Shown here: positions 1 through 8,640 of the stretch, one piece after another | Layout: each line of letters starts with the position of its first letter | How positions within the stretch are numbered: the first letter of the stretch is position 1 | NCBI RefSeq assembly: GCF_003013245.1 | Contig: NZ_PXYY01000012.1 | Coordinates: 1-43,958, forward strand | Direction: 5' to 3' | Source: Neisseria iguanae | GTDB lineage: Bacteria > Pseudomonadota > Gammaproteobacteria > Burkholderiales > Neisseriaceae | DNA: 43,958 nucleotides | Program-made: the position numbers and the translations under genes | The notes under the pieces: model-generated | What the model was told of the DNA's origin: nothing | Seen by the model: the letters and a program-made list of their open reading frames with translations, nothing else | Databases searched by the model: none

Positions 1-450
1 CCGGGGCAGCGGAAACAGGCAGACAGGAGCGGCCGTTTGCTGCGCCATGACTGTATCACTTTCGGGTATTTCCGCTCCATTCCTCTTCCGGTCCGTCCAA
101 AGCCGCTTCCGCCGCTTCGCGGTATATGGGTTTCAGCCTTTTGGCCTTTGCTGGCGACACAGCGCAAACTGTTGCGGATTTGGCGGGTGATGCACAATTG
201 TACTCCGGTTTGCGGAAAGATACTGCGAACGGCTTCGTCAAAACCGGCCAAACCGTCTGCGCAGGCTATTAGCATGTCTTTGATGCCGCGGTTGTTCAGG
301 CCGGTCAATACTTCCAACCAATAACGCGCGCCTTCGCTTTCGGACAGGTAAAGACCGGGCAGTTCTTTACAGCGGTCCGAATTTAGACCGGGTACGGTGT
401 AAGCGGCTGTGCCGGCGTAGCGGCCTTTTACAGCGGGCGGCATCGGGCCG
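1..450 (-). pseudogene. Degenerate IS256 (Mutator)-family transposase, runs off the left edge
   Basis: The minus strand encodes pieces of an IS256-type DDE transposase: a segment with YLSESEGARYWLEVL, then NNRGIKDMLIACADG (around the second catalytic Asp), QTGVQLCITRQIRNSLRCV and, near the edge, KYPKVIQSWR. The order is right for the family, but the frame shifts twice: KRLKPIYREAAEAALDG lies in a different frame from the blocks on either side, near positions 80-150. The amino-terminal third is missing or unrecognisable; the reading frame can be followed up to an ATG at 510, but that part does not resemble the family. The 3' end lies outside the window. It cannot make an intact transposase. 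Confidence 0.8.
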
Positions 451-573
451 GATGAAGGGATATAGCGCATCCAACGGGCGTTGCCGCCATTGGCGTATCT
501 TTCACTCATTGGATGTCAGATGACAGTAAATATAAACCTTACCATAGGGGGTTTAGGGGATTGACACAGATTT

Positions 574-774
574 TTGAACAGTACCGAAAGAGCTGATATT
601 CAAGATCTAATTGAAGGTGCCGGTCATACGATTTTTTGGTTACCGCCTTATCGTCCTGACTTTAACCCTGTTGAAAAATATTGGGCTCGGATTAAGAAAA
701 TACGTCAGGATTGGCGGCTTGACTGCATCGATACCCTTTTCTTTTACTTTATGCGGATTTGTACTGTTTTTTAA
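574..774 (+). pseudogene. 3' fragment of an IS630-family transposase
   Basis: Only the carboxy-terminal part of an IS630/DDE_3 transposase remains: HTIFWLPPYRPDFNPVEKYW followed by ARIKKIRQD, which contains the final catalytic Glu in the NPVEKYW block. The catalytic DNARFH region upstream is absent, and sequence before 574 carries stops in every matching frame. The last 20 or so residues of the open frame (after about 720) do not look like transposase and are probably read-through. It ends tail to tail, about 10 bases from a second IS630 remnant on the other strand. Confidence 0.75.
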
Positions 775-783
775 TTTCTTTTA

Positions 784-1116
784 CTATAAAGACAACAAAG
801 CCGCCCAAAATATCTCATAAACCGGTAAGGCTTTACGCAAGTGTTTTTTGATATTTCCCCATGTCTTTTCAATCGGATTTAAATCAGGAGAATAAGGCGG
901 CAGGGGAAGAATGATGTGTCCGAACGATTGGGCCGGTTCTTGCAAGCTGCCCATGCAGGGAAAGCGGGCATTGTCCATGATGGTGACGGTCTGTTCAGTG
1001 GTGCGGCGGCGGGCCTTCCGGTTAATGCTTGCCGTTTTTTCCAAACAGACAAGGTTGGGCGGTGCTTTTGTATGCTTCGGTAACTTTATGAATGTCTCCA
1101 CATCGTTTCCGCCCAT
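784..1116 (-). pseudogene. Second IS630-family transposase fragment, 3' half
   Basis: The minus-strand frame holds the catalytic [13 protein letters not shown] block, then [20 protein letters not shown] and [14 protein letters not shown], the usual second half of an IS630-family DDE transposase. The residue order is intact from DNARF to the end, but the amino-terminal helix-turn-helix and first catalytic Asp are missing, and sequence upstream of about 1010 no longer resembles the family. It differs in sequence from the plus-strand fragment beside it (NPIEKTW versus NPVEKYW), so these are two different IS types and not one inverted element. Positions 1117-1263 upstream hold no recognisable gene. 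Confidence 0.8.
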
Positions 1117-1263
1117 TCATGGCGCTTTGGCTGGGCTCAAGGGAATGTGCCGTCTATTTGTCTTAAATCCGGCGGGGTATGTCGGAGGGGAGTTATGGGA
1201 TTTTGATTTCAACTTAAATCTGGTATATTTGATGTGGTGTGGAAAAATGATTGATACGGACAT

Positions 1264-1288
1264 AAAAAACCCGCTTATCAAAAGCGGG
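1264..1288 (-). terminator. Rho-independent terminator of the rpsP-rimM-trmD-rplS operon
   Basis: Reading the minus strand, CCCGCTT and AAGCGGG form a 7-bp stem around a 5-base loop, followed by a run of six T. It lies 15 bases after the rplS stop codon. Unlike most terminators in this window it is not made from uptake sequences. Confidence 0.85.
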
Positions 1289-1303
1289 CCGGAATAGTGT
1301 AAA

Positions 1304-1669
1304 TCAACCTTTACGAGCAGGTAATTTTTCTTTAATACGGGCTGCTTTACCGGTCAGGCCACGTAAGTAGTACAGTTTTGCACGACGAACGTCACCACGA
1401 CGTTTTACTTCGATTTTTTCAACGTTTGGAGAGTACAGTTGGAAAGTACGCTCAACGCCTTCGCCGCTAGAAATTTTGCGGACGATGAAGTTGCTGTTCA
1501 AGCCGCGGTTACGACGTGCAATGACTACGCCTTCGTAAGCTTGCAGACGGCTACGGGTACCCTCTACCACACGTACGGACACGACTACGGTGTCACCCGG
1601 TGCGAACTCAGGGATTTCTTTGTTCAAACGAGCAATTTCTTCTTGCTCTAACTGTTGAATCAGGTTCAT
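1304..1669 (-). CDS. rplS: 50S ribosomal protein L19
   Basis: A 121-residue protein of the usual bacterial L19 length. It carries the family blocks [32 protein letters not shown] and [20 protein letters not shown], ending in a basic KLPARKG tail. L19 sits at the interface of the 30S and 50S subunits. It is the last gene of the rpsP-rimM-trmD-rplS operon, 13 bases after trmD, and is followed by a strong intrinsic terminator. A purine-rich AGGAAAAACA precedes the ATG. Confidence 0.98.
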   Translation of the reverse strand: MNLIQQLEQEEIARLNKEIPEFAPGDTVVVSVRVVEGTRSRLQAYEGVVIARRNRGLNSNFIVRKISSGEGVERTFQLYSPNVEKIEVKRRGDVRRAKLYYLRGLTGKAARIKEKLPARKG

Positions 1670-1682
1670 TGTTTTTCCTAGG

Positions 1683-2432
1683 TTATGATTGGATTTTCCG
1701 TTGCTCTGCCAAGATTTCTTGTAAGAGGCGGGTTTCCTTTGGGATTAAACTGCGCTTTTCCAGAAGATCAGGTCTGCGCGCTAAAGTGCGTTGTAGCGAT
1801 TGTTTCAACCGCCACTCGGCAATCAATGCATGGTTACCCGAACGTAAAACATCCGGCACGCCCATGCCTTGAAATTCTAAAGGCTTGGTGTAGTGCGGGC
1901 AGTCTAACAAGCCGTCTGAAAACGAATCCTGCTCGGCAGACTGAATATCGCCCAATACACCGGGGATAAATCTTAATACGGCATCCATCAGAATCATCGC
2001 CGGTAATTCCCCTCCGGAAACGACAAAGTCGCCCATGCTGATTTCTTCATCGACGCTGTATTGCAGCAGACGCTCGTCAATGCCTTCATAGCGGCCGCAC
2101 AATAAAATCAGGTTATCCGATTGCGACAATTCAATCGCTTTTTGATGGTTGAACAATGCGCCTTGCGGGCTGAGGTAAATCACTTTGTTACGGCCTTGAC
2201 TGTTTTTTTTCGCTTCATCAATCGCGGCCTGCAACGGAGGTGCCTGCAAAATCATACCCGGACCGCCGCCGAAAGGACGACCATCAATGTAGCCGAGTTT
2301 GTTGTCGGCAAACTGACGTGGATTAATGGCTTGAAACTGCCAGAGGTTTTGTTTTCTTGCCCGACCGGTCACGCCGCATTCGGTGATGCTCTCAAACATT
2401 TCCGGAAACAGGGTGATGCTTTGAATCAGCAT
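1683..2432 (-). CDS. trmD: tRNA (guanine-N1-)-methyltransferase TrmD
   Basis: TrmD methylates N1 of G37 in tRNAs reading CNN codons, which prevents +1 frameshifting. The 249 residues match the family length. The SPOUT knot that binds S-adenosylmethionine is visible as [24 protein letters not shown] and [13 protein letters not shown] (about residues 85-145); the catalytic Asp is expected in the flexible carboxy-terminal linker. The start codon overlaps the rimM stop by one base (TGATG), suggesting translational coupling. One DUS (1911-1920) is embedded in the 3' part of the gene without breaking the frame. Confidence 0.98.
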   Translation of the reverse strand: MLIQSITLFPEMFESITECGVTGRARKQNLWQFQAINPRQFADNKLGYIDGRPFGGGPGMILQAPPLQAAIDEAKKNSQGRNKVIYLSPQGALFNHQKAIELSQSDNLILLCGRYEGIDERLLQYSVDEEISMGDFVVSGGELPAMILMDAVLRFIPGVLGDIQSAEQDSFSDGLLDCPHYTKPLEFQGMGVPDVLRSGNHALIAEWRLKQSLQRTLARRPDLLEKRSLIPKETRLLQEILAEQRKIQS

Positions 2433-2941
2433 CAGTAATCCAATCCCCAGTCAACGCTAATGGTTTGCTGTTCGCTATCCACGTTTCCGATGTATTGGGA
2501 AACAAATGGAATCAGTTTTTGGCCGTATTCGCCGTGAATGACCAAAATATCGTTGGCACCGGTTTCCATCAGGTTTTGGACGGTACCTAAAGTCAAACCT
2601 TCTTGGTTGATGACCGTCATGCCGATCAAATCCACCCAGTAGAATTCGTCTTCTTCGGCAGGAACAAATTCGGAGCGGGGGATTTCGATGGTATAGCCGC
2701 GCAGCGAAAACGCTTGGTCACGGTCGTCAATACCTTCGAATTTGACCTGTAATTCACCGCCAACGGCTTTGCCGGCTTCGATAATGACGGTAAAGGCTTC
2801 GCTGTCTTTGCGTAACTGCCATTGTGGGTAGTCCAGCAAGGAGTCGGTGTGTTCGGTGTTGGCGGCGATTTTCAGCCAGCCTTTGATGCCGAATACCCCT
2901 TTAATGTAGCCCATGGCTACCCATTGTTGCGTGTCTGTCAT
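2432..2941 (-). CDS. rimM: Ribosome maturation factor RimM
   Basis: RimM helps assemble the 30S head and binds S19. The protein shows the amino-terminal [15 protein letters not shown] block and the PRC-barrel segment [17 protein letters not shown], and ends with the usual PFV...DW element. The frame stays open up to 2995, but that longer start would overlap rpsP by 38 bases and add residues absent from the family. [12 protein letters not shown] at 2941 gives a 169-residue protein of normal size, 16 bases after rpsP, so I chose it. No strong Shine-Dalgarno is visible, consistent with coupling to rpsP. Confidence 0.95.
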   Translation of the reverse strand: MTDTQQWVAMGYIKGVFGIKGWLKIAANTEHTDSLLDYPQWQLRKDSEAFTVIIEAGKAVGGELQVKFEGIDDRDQAFSLRGYTIEIPRSEFVPAEEDEFYWVDLIGMTVINQEGLTLGTVQNLMETGANDILVIHGEYGQKLIPFVSQYIGNVDSEQQTISVDWGLDY

Positions 2942-2957
2942 GGCAATATGCGGCTGG

Positions 2958-3206
2958 TTAGGCAGCAGCTTTTTGTTCCTTAACCAGTTTGGCAACGGCG
3001 TCGCTCAATTGCGCGCCTTGTCCGATCCAGTGGTTCAGGCGGTCAGCTTCCAAACGTACGCGTTCTTGTTTTTCGTTGGCAACAGGGTTGTAGAAGCCAA
3101 CGCGTTCGATGAAACGGCCGTCACGGCGGTTACGTGAATCGGCAACCACGATGTTGAAGAAAGGGCGGTGTTTAGAGCCACTGCGAGCCAAACGGATAAC
3201 TACCAT
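2958..3206 (-). CDS. rpsP: 30S ribosomal protein S16
   Basis: An 82-residue S16 with the canonical start [20 protein letters not shown], then [19 protein letters not shown] and a carboxy-terminal [11 protein letters not shown]. It is the first gene of the operon rpsP-rimM-trmD-rplS, an order conserved in many proteobacteria. A good Shine-Dalgarno (AAAAGGATT) precedes the ATG. A candidate sigma-70 promoter lies about 50-80 bases upstream. Confidence 0.98.
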   Translation of the reverse strand: MVVIRLARSGSKHRPFFNIVVADSRNRRDGRFIERVGFYNPVANEKQERVRLEADRLNHWIGQGAQLSDAVAKLVKEQKAAA

Positions 3207-3256
3207 TTTTGAATCCTTTTGATAAATTCGGAGGAAATGAAATATAGAAACTGTTT

Positions 3257-3286
3257 ATTTTAGGTTAATTTGTGATGTTTAGGCAA
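3257..3286 (-). promoter_or_regulatory. Candidate sigma-70 promoter of the rpsP operon
   Basis: On the minus strand TTGCCT (3281-3286) is followed after 18 bases by TAAAAT (3257-3262), in the AT-rich gap before rpsP. The hexamers are each near consensus and the spacing is acceptable. The -35 box is also one arm of the hairpin at 3278-3302. No start site has been measured here, so this is a prediction. Confidence 0.45.
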
Positions 3287-3302
3287 GTATTTATTGCCTA
3301 AA
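3278..3302 (-). terminator. Hairpin just after the Pat-like gene, possible terminator
   Basis: TTTAGGCAA and TTGCCTAAA form a perfect 9-bp stem with a 7-base loop, starting 4 bases after the stop codon at 3306. There is no long T run after it, so termination may be weak. It is not made from uptake sequences. Confidence 0.5.
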
Positions 3303-3305
3303 CTT

Positions 3306-5732
3306 CTAGTTCTCTTTTTCTGCTGTCGGCAAAAGGTTCAGTTTGGCTTGATAGAGATTTTTATCCTGCTCCGATTCAATCAGGCTGAAGCCTGATTTTT
3401 CGGCTAATTTCAGCATGGCGGTGTTTTCTTTTAGGATTTCTGCGCTCATGCTTTGGTAACCTTGTTGTGTTGCTAATTGGATAATCAGCTGCATCATTTC
3501 GCCGGACAAACCACTGCCGCGGGTGTCTTCGGAAAGGGTGATGCCGAATTCGCATTCGTCACGGTTAAGGCGGCTGAAACGGCTGACGGCGACAATCAGG
3601 CCGTCTGAATTTTCGGCAATCCATGCACCTTCGCTGTGGTAGTCTAGTTTGCTGAAGCGGGCAAGCGTAGGTTGCGGCAGTTGGTTGGTTTGTGTCATGA
3701 AGCGGGTGTAACGCGATTGCGGCGAGAGTCGGCGGACAAATTGTTGTTTGGCTTCGGCATCTTCGGGTTCGAACGGACGGATAAACACGGTCTGCCCGTT
3801 TTTCAGGCGGATTTCGCCGGGATAATCGGTCGGGTAGGGGGCGAGTACGTTTTCTGCTGGTTTCGGTTTGCCGGTATTGTTTTTTTGGTGCCAAAATTCG
3901 GCGGCGGCTTCGCTGGTGGTACGGATAAATTCACTGGCGCGTGCGTTGCTGTGGCGCAGGAGTTCGGCGGCGGCCTGCATTCTGAGGTTGAAACTGCCGG
4001 TTTGCGAATGGCTTGGTTTTTCTGCTTTTTTTTCAGGCGGCTTGCTGTTTTTATGGGAAGCGGACAATGGTTTGGCAGGCAGTTTGAAATTGCTGCTGAT
4101 TTGGTTACTGCTGATGTTCAGAATGATTTCACCGTTGAAGATGTCAGGGTTTTGCGCCAAGGCGTTCATGCTGTGGATGAATTGCTCGATGGCATCCTGA
4201 TAGCGGTTCAAATCGGCAAAACGCAGCAGCCTTGCGGTATCGAGTGTAGTAAATGGCGGCAGCACGACAATGGTGCGGTTTAAGTCGGTGACACTGATGA
4301 TGACGCCGTATTGGGGATGCTGTCTGAATGCTAATTTTGTCAAAGGGTAAGTATTGCCGTTTTGATAGTCAGGCAGATGCAGTGCGGCCGCCAGGCGTTT
4401 TGCATCGCTTTGTTCGGCGGCTTCAGCAACGGCTGCGCTATCTATGTTTTTCAGACGGCCTGATTTTGCCGGTGCGATTTCATTTTGAACTTGCTGCAAT
4501 CGGGCGGCTATATTTCGTAAATATAGGGTTTGCAAGGCTTGCTCTGGATTGGGGAAATGCAGCAGGCCGTCTGAAATGCTGCTGCTGATAAGCAAAGGTT
4601 TGTCGGTTTGTCGTGCCAGATGATTCAGCATTTTGCCGATGGCGGTTTCATTGTGTTCGGCACTCGGTGTGATCACGGCAAGTAAGGCTTGGGTGTAGTT
4701 TTGCTGCAATTGTTGCGCGGCTGTGCTGCGGTAATGTGCGGCAGTGGGCATGCTGCCGAGATAACCTTCTTGCAGGCTTGGTTTTTCAGACGGCAGGGTC
4801 AGTTGAATACCCAGTTTGGCGGCGGCAGGTTGCAACCAGCCGACAGGGGTGTTGCCTAGCGCGGTGAGTTGGTTGTTCGGCTTGATTTCGGACAAACAGG
4901 CATGCAGCGCGGCGGCCAATTCGTTGTGATTGAGTGTTAATAAGAAGTTGCAATGGTGGCTCAGACTTTCCAGAATGGCACGTTCGGTATCATCCACCGC
5001 ATGGGTGCAATACACGATAATCGGTGTGTGGCGGGCAAAATGGCGGATGGCGCTAAAGAGTTTGCGCTGGTTTTCGGCCGGATTGTGATGCACTACGGCG
5101 ATACGCGTGTGCCGGTTGTGGCCGAAGCGGTTAATCCAGTCGGAGGCAGAAGTGGGGCTGAGGTTGTAATTCAGGCTGATGTGGCGTGAAACGCCTTGCC
5201 GCATGTGGCGCAGCATGGCATTAATTTCGCTGCTGACGGCTGCTTGTCCGGTTAACAGGGCGACATGGCCGGCCGGAAAATCAGACAGTAGGCTGATGTT
5301 CAAGCCTTGAGCTGGCAATTGGATACCGGCAGGGCTGCATACACTGATGTTTAGCTTTGGGTCGTGATGCTTTTGAATGGCTTGCCGGGTGGTTTGCCAG
5401 TCTTCTTCACTCAGACTTTCCCAATCTTGAATCAAAATCAGGTGGTGAAGTTGTTTTTTTCGGCAGGCTTTAAACAGTGATTCGTAGCTGTCGGGAGGGG
5501 TAACGGCAATCACCAAATCGGCTTGCCCTTCGATTTTACTCAGATTCGTGTAGGCCGCCAAGCCGGCCACGGTTTTGTGGCGTAAATTGACTGGTGTGAT
5601 TTTGCCTTGGAACGGAGAACTGATGAGCGTGGTCAGGATGCGTTCTCCCAAACTGTGCGGACGCTCGCTGGCACCAACTAAGATAATGTGCTGCGGCATG
5701 AAAAAATAGCCGGGCATGGGCTGTGTATTCAT
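3306..5732 (-). CDS. Pat/PatZ-like GNAT acetyltransferase with CoA-ligase-type domains
   Basis: About 808 residues. The amino-terminal part resembles the CoA-binding Rossmann domain of ADP-forming acyl-CoA synthetases (MPQHIILVGASERPHSLGER), followed by a succinyl-CoA-ligase-like region up to about residue 290. After a less conserved, alanine- and lysine-rich linker, a GNAT domain fills roughly the last 165 residues: VFIRPFEPEDAEAKQQFV, CEFGITLSEDTRGSGLSG (acetyl-CoA loop) and MLKLAEKSGFSL. This architecture is that of bacterial protein lysine acetyltransferases such as Pat/PatZ (YfiQ), which acetylate enzymes such as acetyl-CoA synthetase. The frame opens at 5756, but the ATG at 5732 follows GAAAGAG at a better spacing. 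At least four DUS copies lie inside the gene. The substrate here is unknown. Confidence 0.8.
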   Translation of the reverse strand: MNTQPMPGYFFMPQHIILVGASERPHSLGERILTTLISSPFQGKITPVNLRHKTVAGLAAYTNLSKIEGQADLVIAVTPPDSYESLFKACRKKQLHHLILIQDWESLSEEDWQTTRQAIQKHHDPKLNISVCSPAGIQLPAQGLNISLLSDFPAGHVALLTGQAAVSSEINAMLRHMRQGVSRHISLNYNLSPTSASDWINRFGHNRHTRIAVVHHNPAENQRKLFSAIRHFARHTPIIVYCTHAVDDTERAILESLSHHCNFLLTLNHNELAAALHACLSEIKPNNQLTALGNTPVGWLQPAAAKLGIQLTLPSEKPSLQEGYLGSMPTAAHYRSTAAQQLQQNYTQALLAVITPSAEHNETAIGKMLNHLARQTDKPLLISSSISDGLLHFPNPEQALQTLYLRNIAARLQQVQNEIAPAKSGRLKNIDSAAVAEAAEQSDAKRLAAALHLPDYQNGNTYPLTKLAFRQHPQYGVIISVTDLNRTIVVLPPFTTLDTARLLRFADLNRYQDAIEQFIHSMNALAQNPDIFNGEIILNISSNQISSNFKLPAKPLSASHKNSKPPEKKAEKPSHSQTGSFNLRMQAAAELLRHSNARASEFIRTTSEAAAEFWHQKNNTGKPKPAENVLAPYPTDYPGEIRLKNGQTVFIRPFEPEDAEAKQQFVRRLSPQSRYTRFMTQTNQLPQPTLARFSKLDYHSEGAWIAENSDGLIVAVSRFSRLNRDECEFGITLSEDTRGSGLSGEMMQLIIQLATQQGYQSMSAEILKENTAMLKLAEKSGFSLIESEQDKNLYQAKLNLLPTAEKEN

Positions 5733-5778
5733 AATCGCTCTTTCGTTTGCCATCATTATAACTCAAGACGAAAAGGCT

Positions 5779-5921
5779 GAGACCTTTGCAGAATTCCCAT
5801 TTGGGGTGCATTTCTTCGCGCCGCGCTTCTCGAACGCTTGCCTATCTATATGATATAGCTGCATGTTCTGCGATGCGCCTGTTTTAAATGGGGTTCAAAT
5901 CTGAGGTTTTGCAAAAGTCTA
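5779..5921 (+). repeat. MITE-like element, copy A (about 142 bp)
   Basis: The left end GAGACCTTTGCAGAA is matched, inverted and with mismatches, by TTTTGCAAAAGTCT at the right end. Inside, CGAACGCTTGCCT and AATCTGAGGTTTT are shared with copy B at 8472-8613, in the same orientation and at the same spacing. It carries no gene. The ends resemble those of IS5-family elements such as IS1106 in Neisseria (from memory, not checked). Confidence 0.7.
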
Positions 5922-6135
5922 ATGCGTAGAAAATTCCAGCGGTTATATACTTTTTGTTTTTTTTTGTTTGAAGATCGGTTTCGGGATTGCCGAGTGTTGC
6001 CAAAAATGCCGGAAGGAACGGCAAAGCAGCATGGTTTTGAGAATATCCAAAAATCCTAAAACAATCGTTTCAGCAAAAAAACAAAAGCTGTTCTGTATAA
6101 AAAGTGTCAACAGTTCGACTTTTTCAACATCTCCT
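5922..6135. other. Non-coding stretch without recognised features
   Basis: An AT-rich gap between the repeat copy and the DUS hairpin after misS, with several T and A runs (for instance around 5950-5970 and 6075-6085). I see no gene, tRNA or promoter I can support. Together with the repeat it separates the start of the Pat-like gene from the end of misS. Confidence 0.5.
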
Positions 6136-6168
6136 GCCGTCTGAAAGGCAAGTGTATTTTCAGACGGC
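6136..6168 (-). terminator. Inverted DUS pair after misS, probable terminator
   Basis: GCCGTCTGAAA and TTTCAGACGGC form an 11-bp stem about 10 bases after the misS stop. DUS hairpins of this kind commonly act as terminators in Neisseria; the T tract is poor here. Confidence 0.6.
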
Positions 6169-6178
6169 CTTTGCCGGT

Positions 6179-7591
6179 TTATCCCGGTGCGGCGTTTTTG
6201 TCTTTTTCGTTGGAAGGTTTGGTTTTCGGAAAAATGAAACGCATGTTCAAACCGTTGGGTTTGATGTTTTCAGCGATGATTTTGCCGTTGTGCTGCCCGA
6301 CGATATGTTTGGCCAAAGCCAAACCTAGGCCGGTACCCGGTTTGTGGGCGCTGGAGTCGGCACGGTAAAATGCGGTGAAGATATGCGGCAATTGTATTTC
6401 ATTTACGCCGGGGCCGTTGTCGGTGACGTTGATAATCCAGTTTTTGCTGTCTTGGCCGATATTGATTTTGATGTCGCTGCCTTTCGGACTGTAATTCATG
6501 GCGTTACGAATCACGTTGTCAAAAGCACGGTATAAATAACTTTCATTGGCTGAAATGGTGGCAGTTTCAGGGATTTTGTCCTGAATCTGTAAAGTAACGG
6601 ACTGATGGTTTTGTTGTGCCACACTTTGGCTGTCTTCCACCAAATTGCTCAAAAACGGAATCAGCTTCAGGTTTTCTTTCTCCAGCGGCATGTTGGAAGT
6701 TTCCAGACGCGACAGGGTAAGTAGCTCGCCGACCAAGGTATCTATGCGGGTCAGCTCGCCTTCCAAACGTTTCAGGTATTGCTCTTGCTTTTGCGGCTGC
6801 GCTTGAATCAGGCCGACAATAGCCTGCATGCGGGCAAGCGGAGAACGCATTTCGTGCGAAACGTGATGCAGCAAGTGGCGTTCTTTGGCAACCAGTTTTT
6901 GTAGTTTTTCCGCCATTTTGTCGAATTGCTGCGCCAGATGGGACAATTCGTCGTCACGGTTGTCAACTTGTTGCGAAATACGGGTTTCCAAGTCACCATT
7001 GGCGATTCGGTTCATGCCGTTGCCCAAAATACGGATGGGCTGGGTGATGTTGGATGCCAATATATAGGCGGTCAGTAAGCCGGCAAGAATGATGAAGGAC
7101 AGGATAATGAATTCGTGCCAAATCGGCGGCAGCGACAAACCGGGAATAAACAAAGGACTTGGTAGACGCTGGGCCTGTTGGTTGTCCCAGCCGCGTACAA
7201 AAAAGAGATACTCTTCGCCGAAGCGGTCGTATTCGATGTGTGCCAAATCGGATTGCGGGTTATTGATGGCAAAGGCGCGGGCGCGTTCGACCATTTTGCT
7301 GTCGATGTCGCGGTAGAGGATATCGCGTTTGTTGTCGCCGAGAATGACAAATACGCTGTTGGAAACAGGACTGTCTTGCCATTCTATCAAAATTTCGCGT
7401 GCACCGGCATCGCCGCGTGAACGGAATGCGGAGACGATGCTGTTCATCAATGTCGTTTCGATGGTACGGCGTTGATTAAACTGGTTTTCGGCCAAAGTGT
7501 TTTGCATCAGCCAAAATGAAAAACTCGCCACAAAGATTGCACAGATAATTACTGCGCAAAATGTGGCGAATATGCGTTGAAACAGTTTCAT
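6179..7591 (-). CDS. misS: Sensor histidine kinase MisS (CpxA-like)
   Basis: A 470-residue inner-membrane kinase. One membrane helix spans about residues 8-30 and a second about 160-182, with a periplasmic sensor domain between. A HAMP domain follows (NITQPIRILGNGMNRIANGD), then the dimerisation and phosphoacceptor helix HLLHHVSHEMRSPLARMQ with the conserved His, and the ATPase lobe with NVIRNAMNYSP (N box), VTDNGPGV (G1) and GTGLGLALAKH (G2). It lies 11 bases after misR and is surely its partner. In meningococci MisR/MisS affects envelope properties such as lipooligosaccharide inner-core decoration; applying that role here is inference from homology. Confidence 0.9.
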   Translation of the reverse strand: MKLFQRIFATFCAVIICAIFVASFSFWLMQNTLAENQFNQRRTIETTLMNSIVSAFRSRGDAGAREILIEWQDSPVSNSVFVILGDNKRDILYRDIDSKMVERARAFAINNPQSDLAHIEYDRFGEEYLFFVRGWDNQQAQRLPSPLFIPGLSLPPIWHEFIILSFIILAGLLTAYILASNITQPIRILGNGMNRIANGDLETRISQQVDNRDDELSHLAQQFDKMAEKLQKLVAKERHLLHHVSHEMRSPLARMQAIVGLIQAQPQKQEQYLKRLEGELTRIDTLVGELLTLSRLETSNMPLEKENLKLIPFLSNLVEDSQSVAQQNHQSVTLQIQDKIPETATISANESYLYRAFDNVIRNAMNYSPKGSDIKINIGQDSKNWIINVTDNGPGVNEIQLPHIFTAFYRADSSAHKPGTGLGLALAKHIVGQHNGKIIAENIKPNGLNMRFIFPKTKPSNEKDKNAAPG

Positions 7592-7602
7592 GAGGCTGGA
7601 TC

Positions 7603-8280
7603 TTAGTTTTTAACAAACAAATAGCCTAAGCCGCGCACGGTTTGAATCAGTGATGCATCACCCAATTTGTGGCGGATGCTCGAAATGTGTACGTCAATGC
7701 TGCGGTCGAATTTGGCCAGTTTGCGGTCTAATGCTTCTACAGACAAGGTTTCTTTGCTGACTACTTGGCCGGCATGGCGCATCAAGACTTCCAACAGGTT
7801 GAATTCGGTGCTGGTCAATTCTAAAGGTGTGTCTTTGATGGCGGCTTGACGTTTGGCCGGATATAGAACGACATCGCTCACGGCAATGCTGTTCGGGGTG
7901 TTGCTCTGTTCGGCATTGTTTTGTGCGCGGCGCAGGATGGCGTTGATACGGGCCAGCAATTCACGCGGGGTGCAGGGTTTCGGTACATAGTCGTCGGCGC
8001 CCATTTCCAAGCCGATAATGCGGTCGATGTCGTCGCCTTTGGCGGTCAGCATGATAACCGGCACGGTGCTTTGGGTGCGGACGTTTTTCAAAACGTCCAA
8101 GCCGTTCATTTTCGGCATCATGGAATCCAATACGACCACGTCGTATTGACCCGATAAGATTTCCTGCACGCCGGCTTCTCCATCCGAAACGCTTTGTACG
8201 TTCAGGCCTTCGGCAGTCAGGTATTCGGTTAACAGTTCGGTCAATAAAGCGTCGTCATCTACCAGTAGTACGCGGCTCAT
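7603..8280 (-). CDS. misR: OmpR/CpxR-type response regulator MisR
   Basis: At 225 residues it has the length of meningococcal MisR. The receiver domain shows the acidic pocket VDDD (residues 8-10), the phosphoacceptor Asp52 in VVLDSMMPKMNG, the conserved Thr in VIMLTAKGDD and Lys in ADDYVPKPCTPREL. The carboxy-terminal half is a winged helix of the OmpR class (LTSTEFNLLEVLM, RSIDVHISSIRHKLGD, IQTVRGLGYLF). It is the first gene of misR-misS. The intergenic region upstream contains one DUS (about 8444) and a copy of the MITE-like repeat. Confidence 0.93.
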   Translation of the reverse strand: MSRVLLVDDDALLTELLTEYLTAEGLNVQSVSDGEAGVQEILSGQYDVVVLDSMMPKMNGLDVLKNVRTQSTVPVIMLTAKGDDIDRIIGLEMGADDYVPKPCTPRELLARINAILRRAQNNAEQSNTPNSIAVSDVVLYPAKRQAAIKDTPLELTSTEFNLLEVLMRHAGQVVSKETLSVEALDRKLAKFDRSIDVHISSIRHKLGDASLIQTVRGLGYLFVKN

Positions 8281-8471
8281 GAGAATTCCTTTTCGGTGGT
8301 TGTATGCGCTGCCTTTGTTTGGTTGTCAACAAAAGCAGTGAATCAAGAATAGCGCTTATCTTAACACGCATTGCATTATTGTTGATAGCTTCTTTTTCTA
8401 TGCTTTTGCGCTTTTTTGCAATGAATGTAAAGGCTTTTACATTTCAGACGGCCTTGGTGGATCAATGGGTC

Positions 8472-8613
8472 GAAACCTTTGTAAAATCCCCGTCTTTGGC
8501 TTATTTTTTCGCGCTGCGCTTCCTGAACGCTTGCCTGGCTATGGATATATCTTCGCATTATGTGATGCTGACGCTTCGAACTGCACTCGAATCTGAGGTT
8601 TTACAAAGGTTTC
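8472..8613 (+). repeat. MITE-like element, copy B, with perfect 15-bp terminal inverted repeats
   Basis: GAAACCTTTGTAAAA at 8472-8486 is exactly matched in inverse by the bases at 8599-8613. Inside, CTGAACGCTTGCCTGGCTAT and CGAATCTGAGG align with copy A. It lies between the 3' end of pglL and the 5' side of misR and carries no gene. Confidence 0.8.
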
Positions 8614-8640
8614 TGGCTGTCTGAAAGGTGCGGACAGAGA

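Noticed and set aside
5779..8613. Correia (NEMIS) elements
   Set aside because: The terminal TATAGTGG-type sequence of Correia elements is missing; the ends read GAGACCTTTGC instead.
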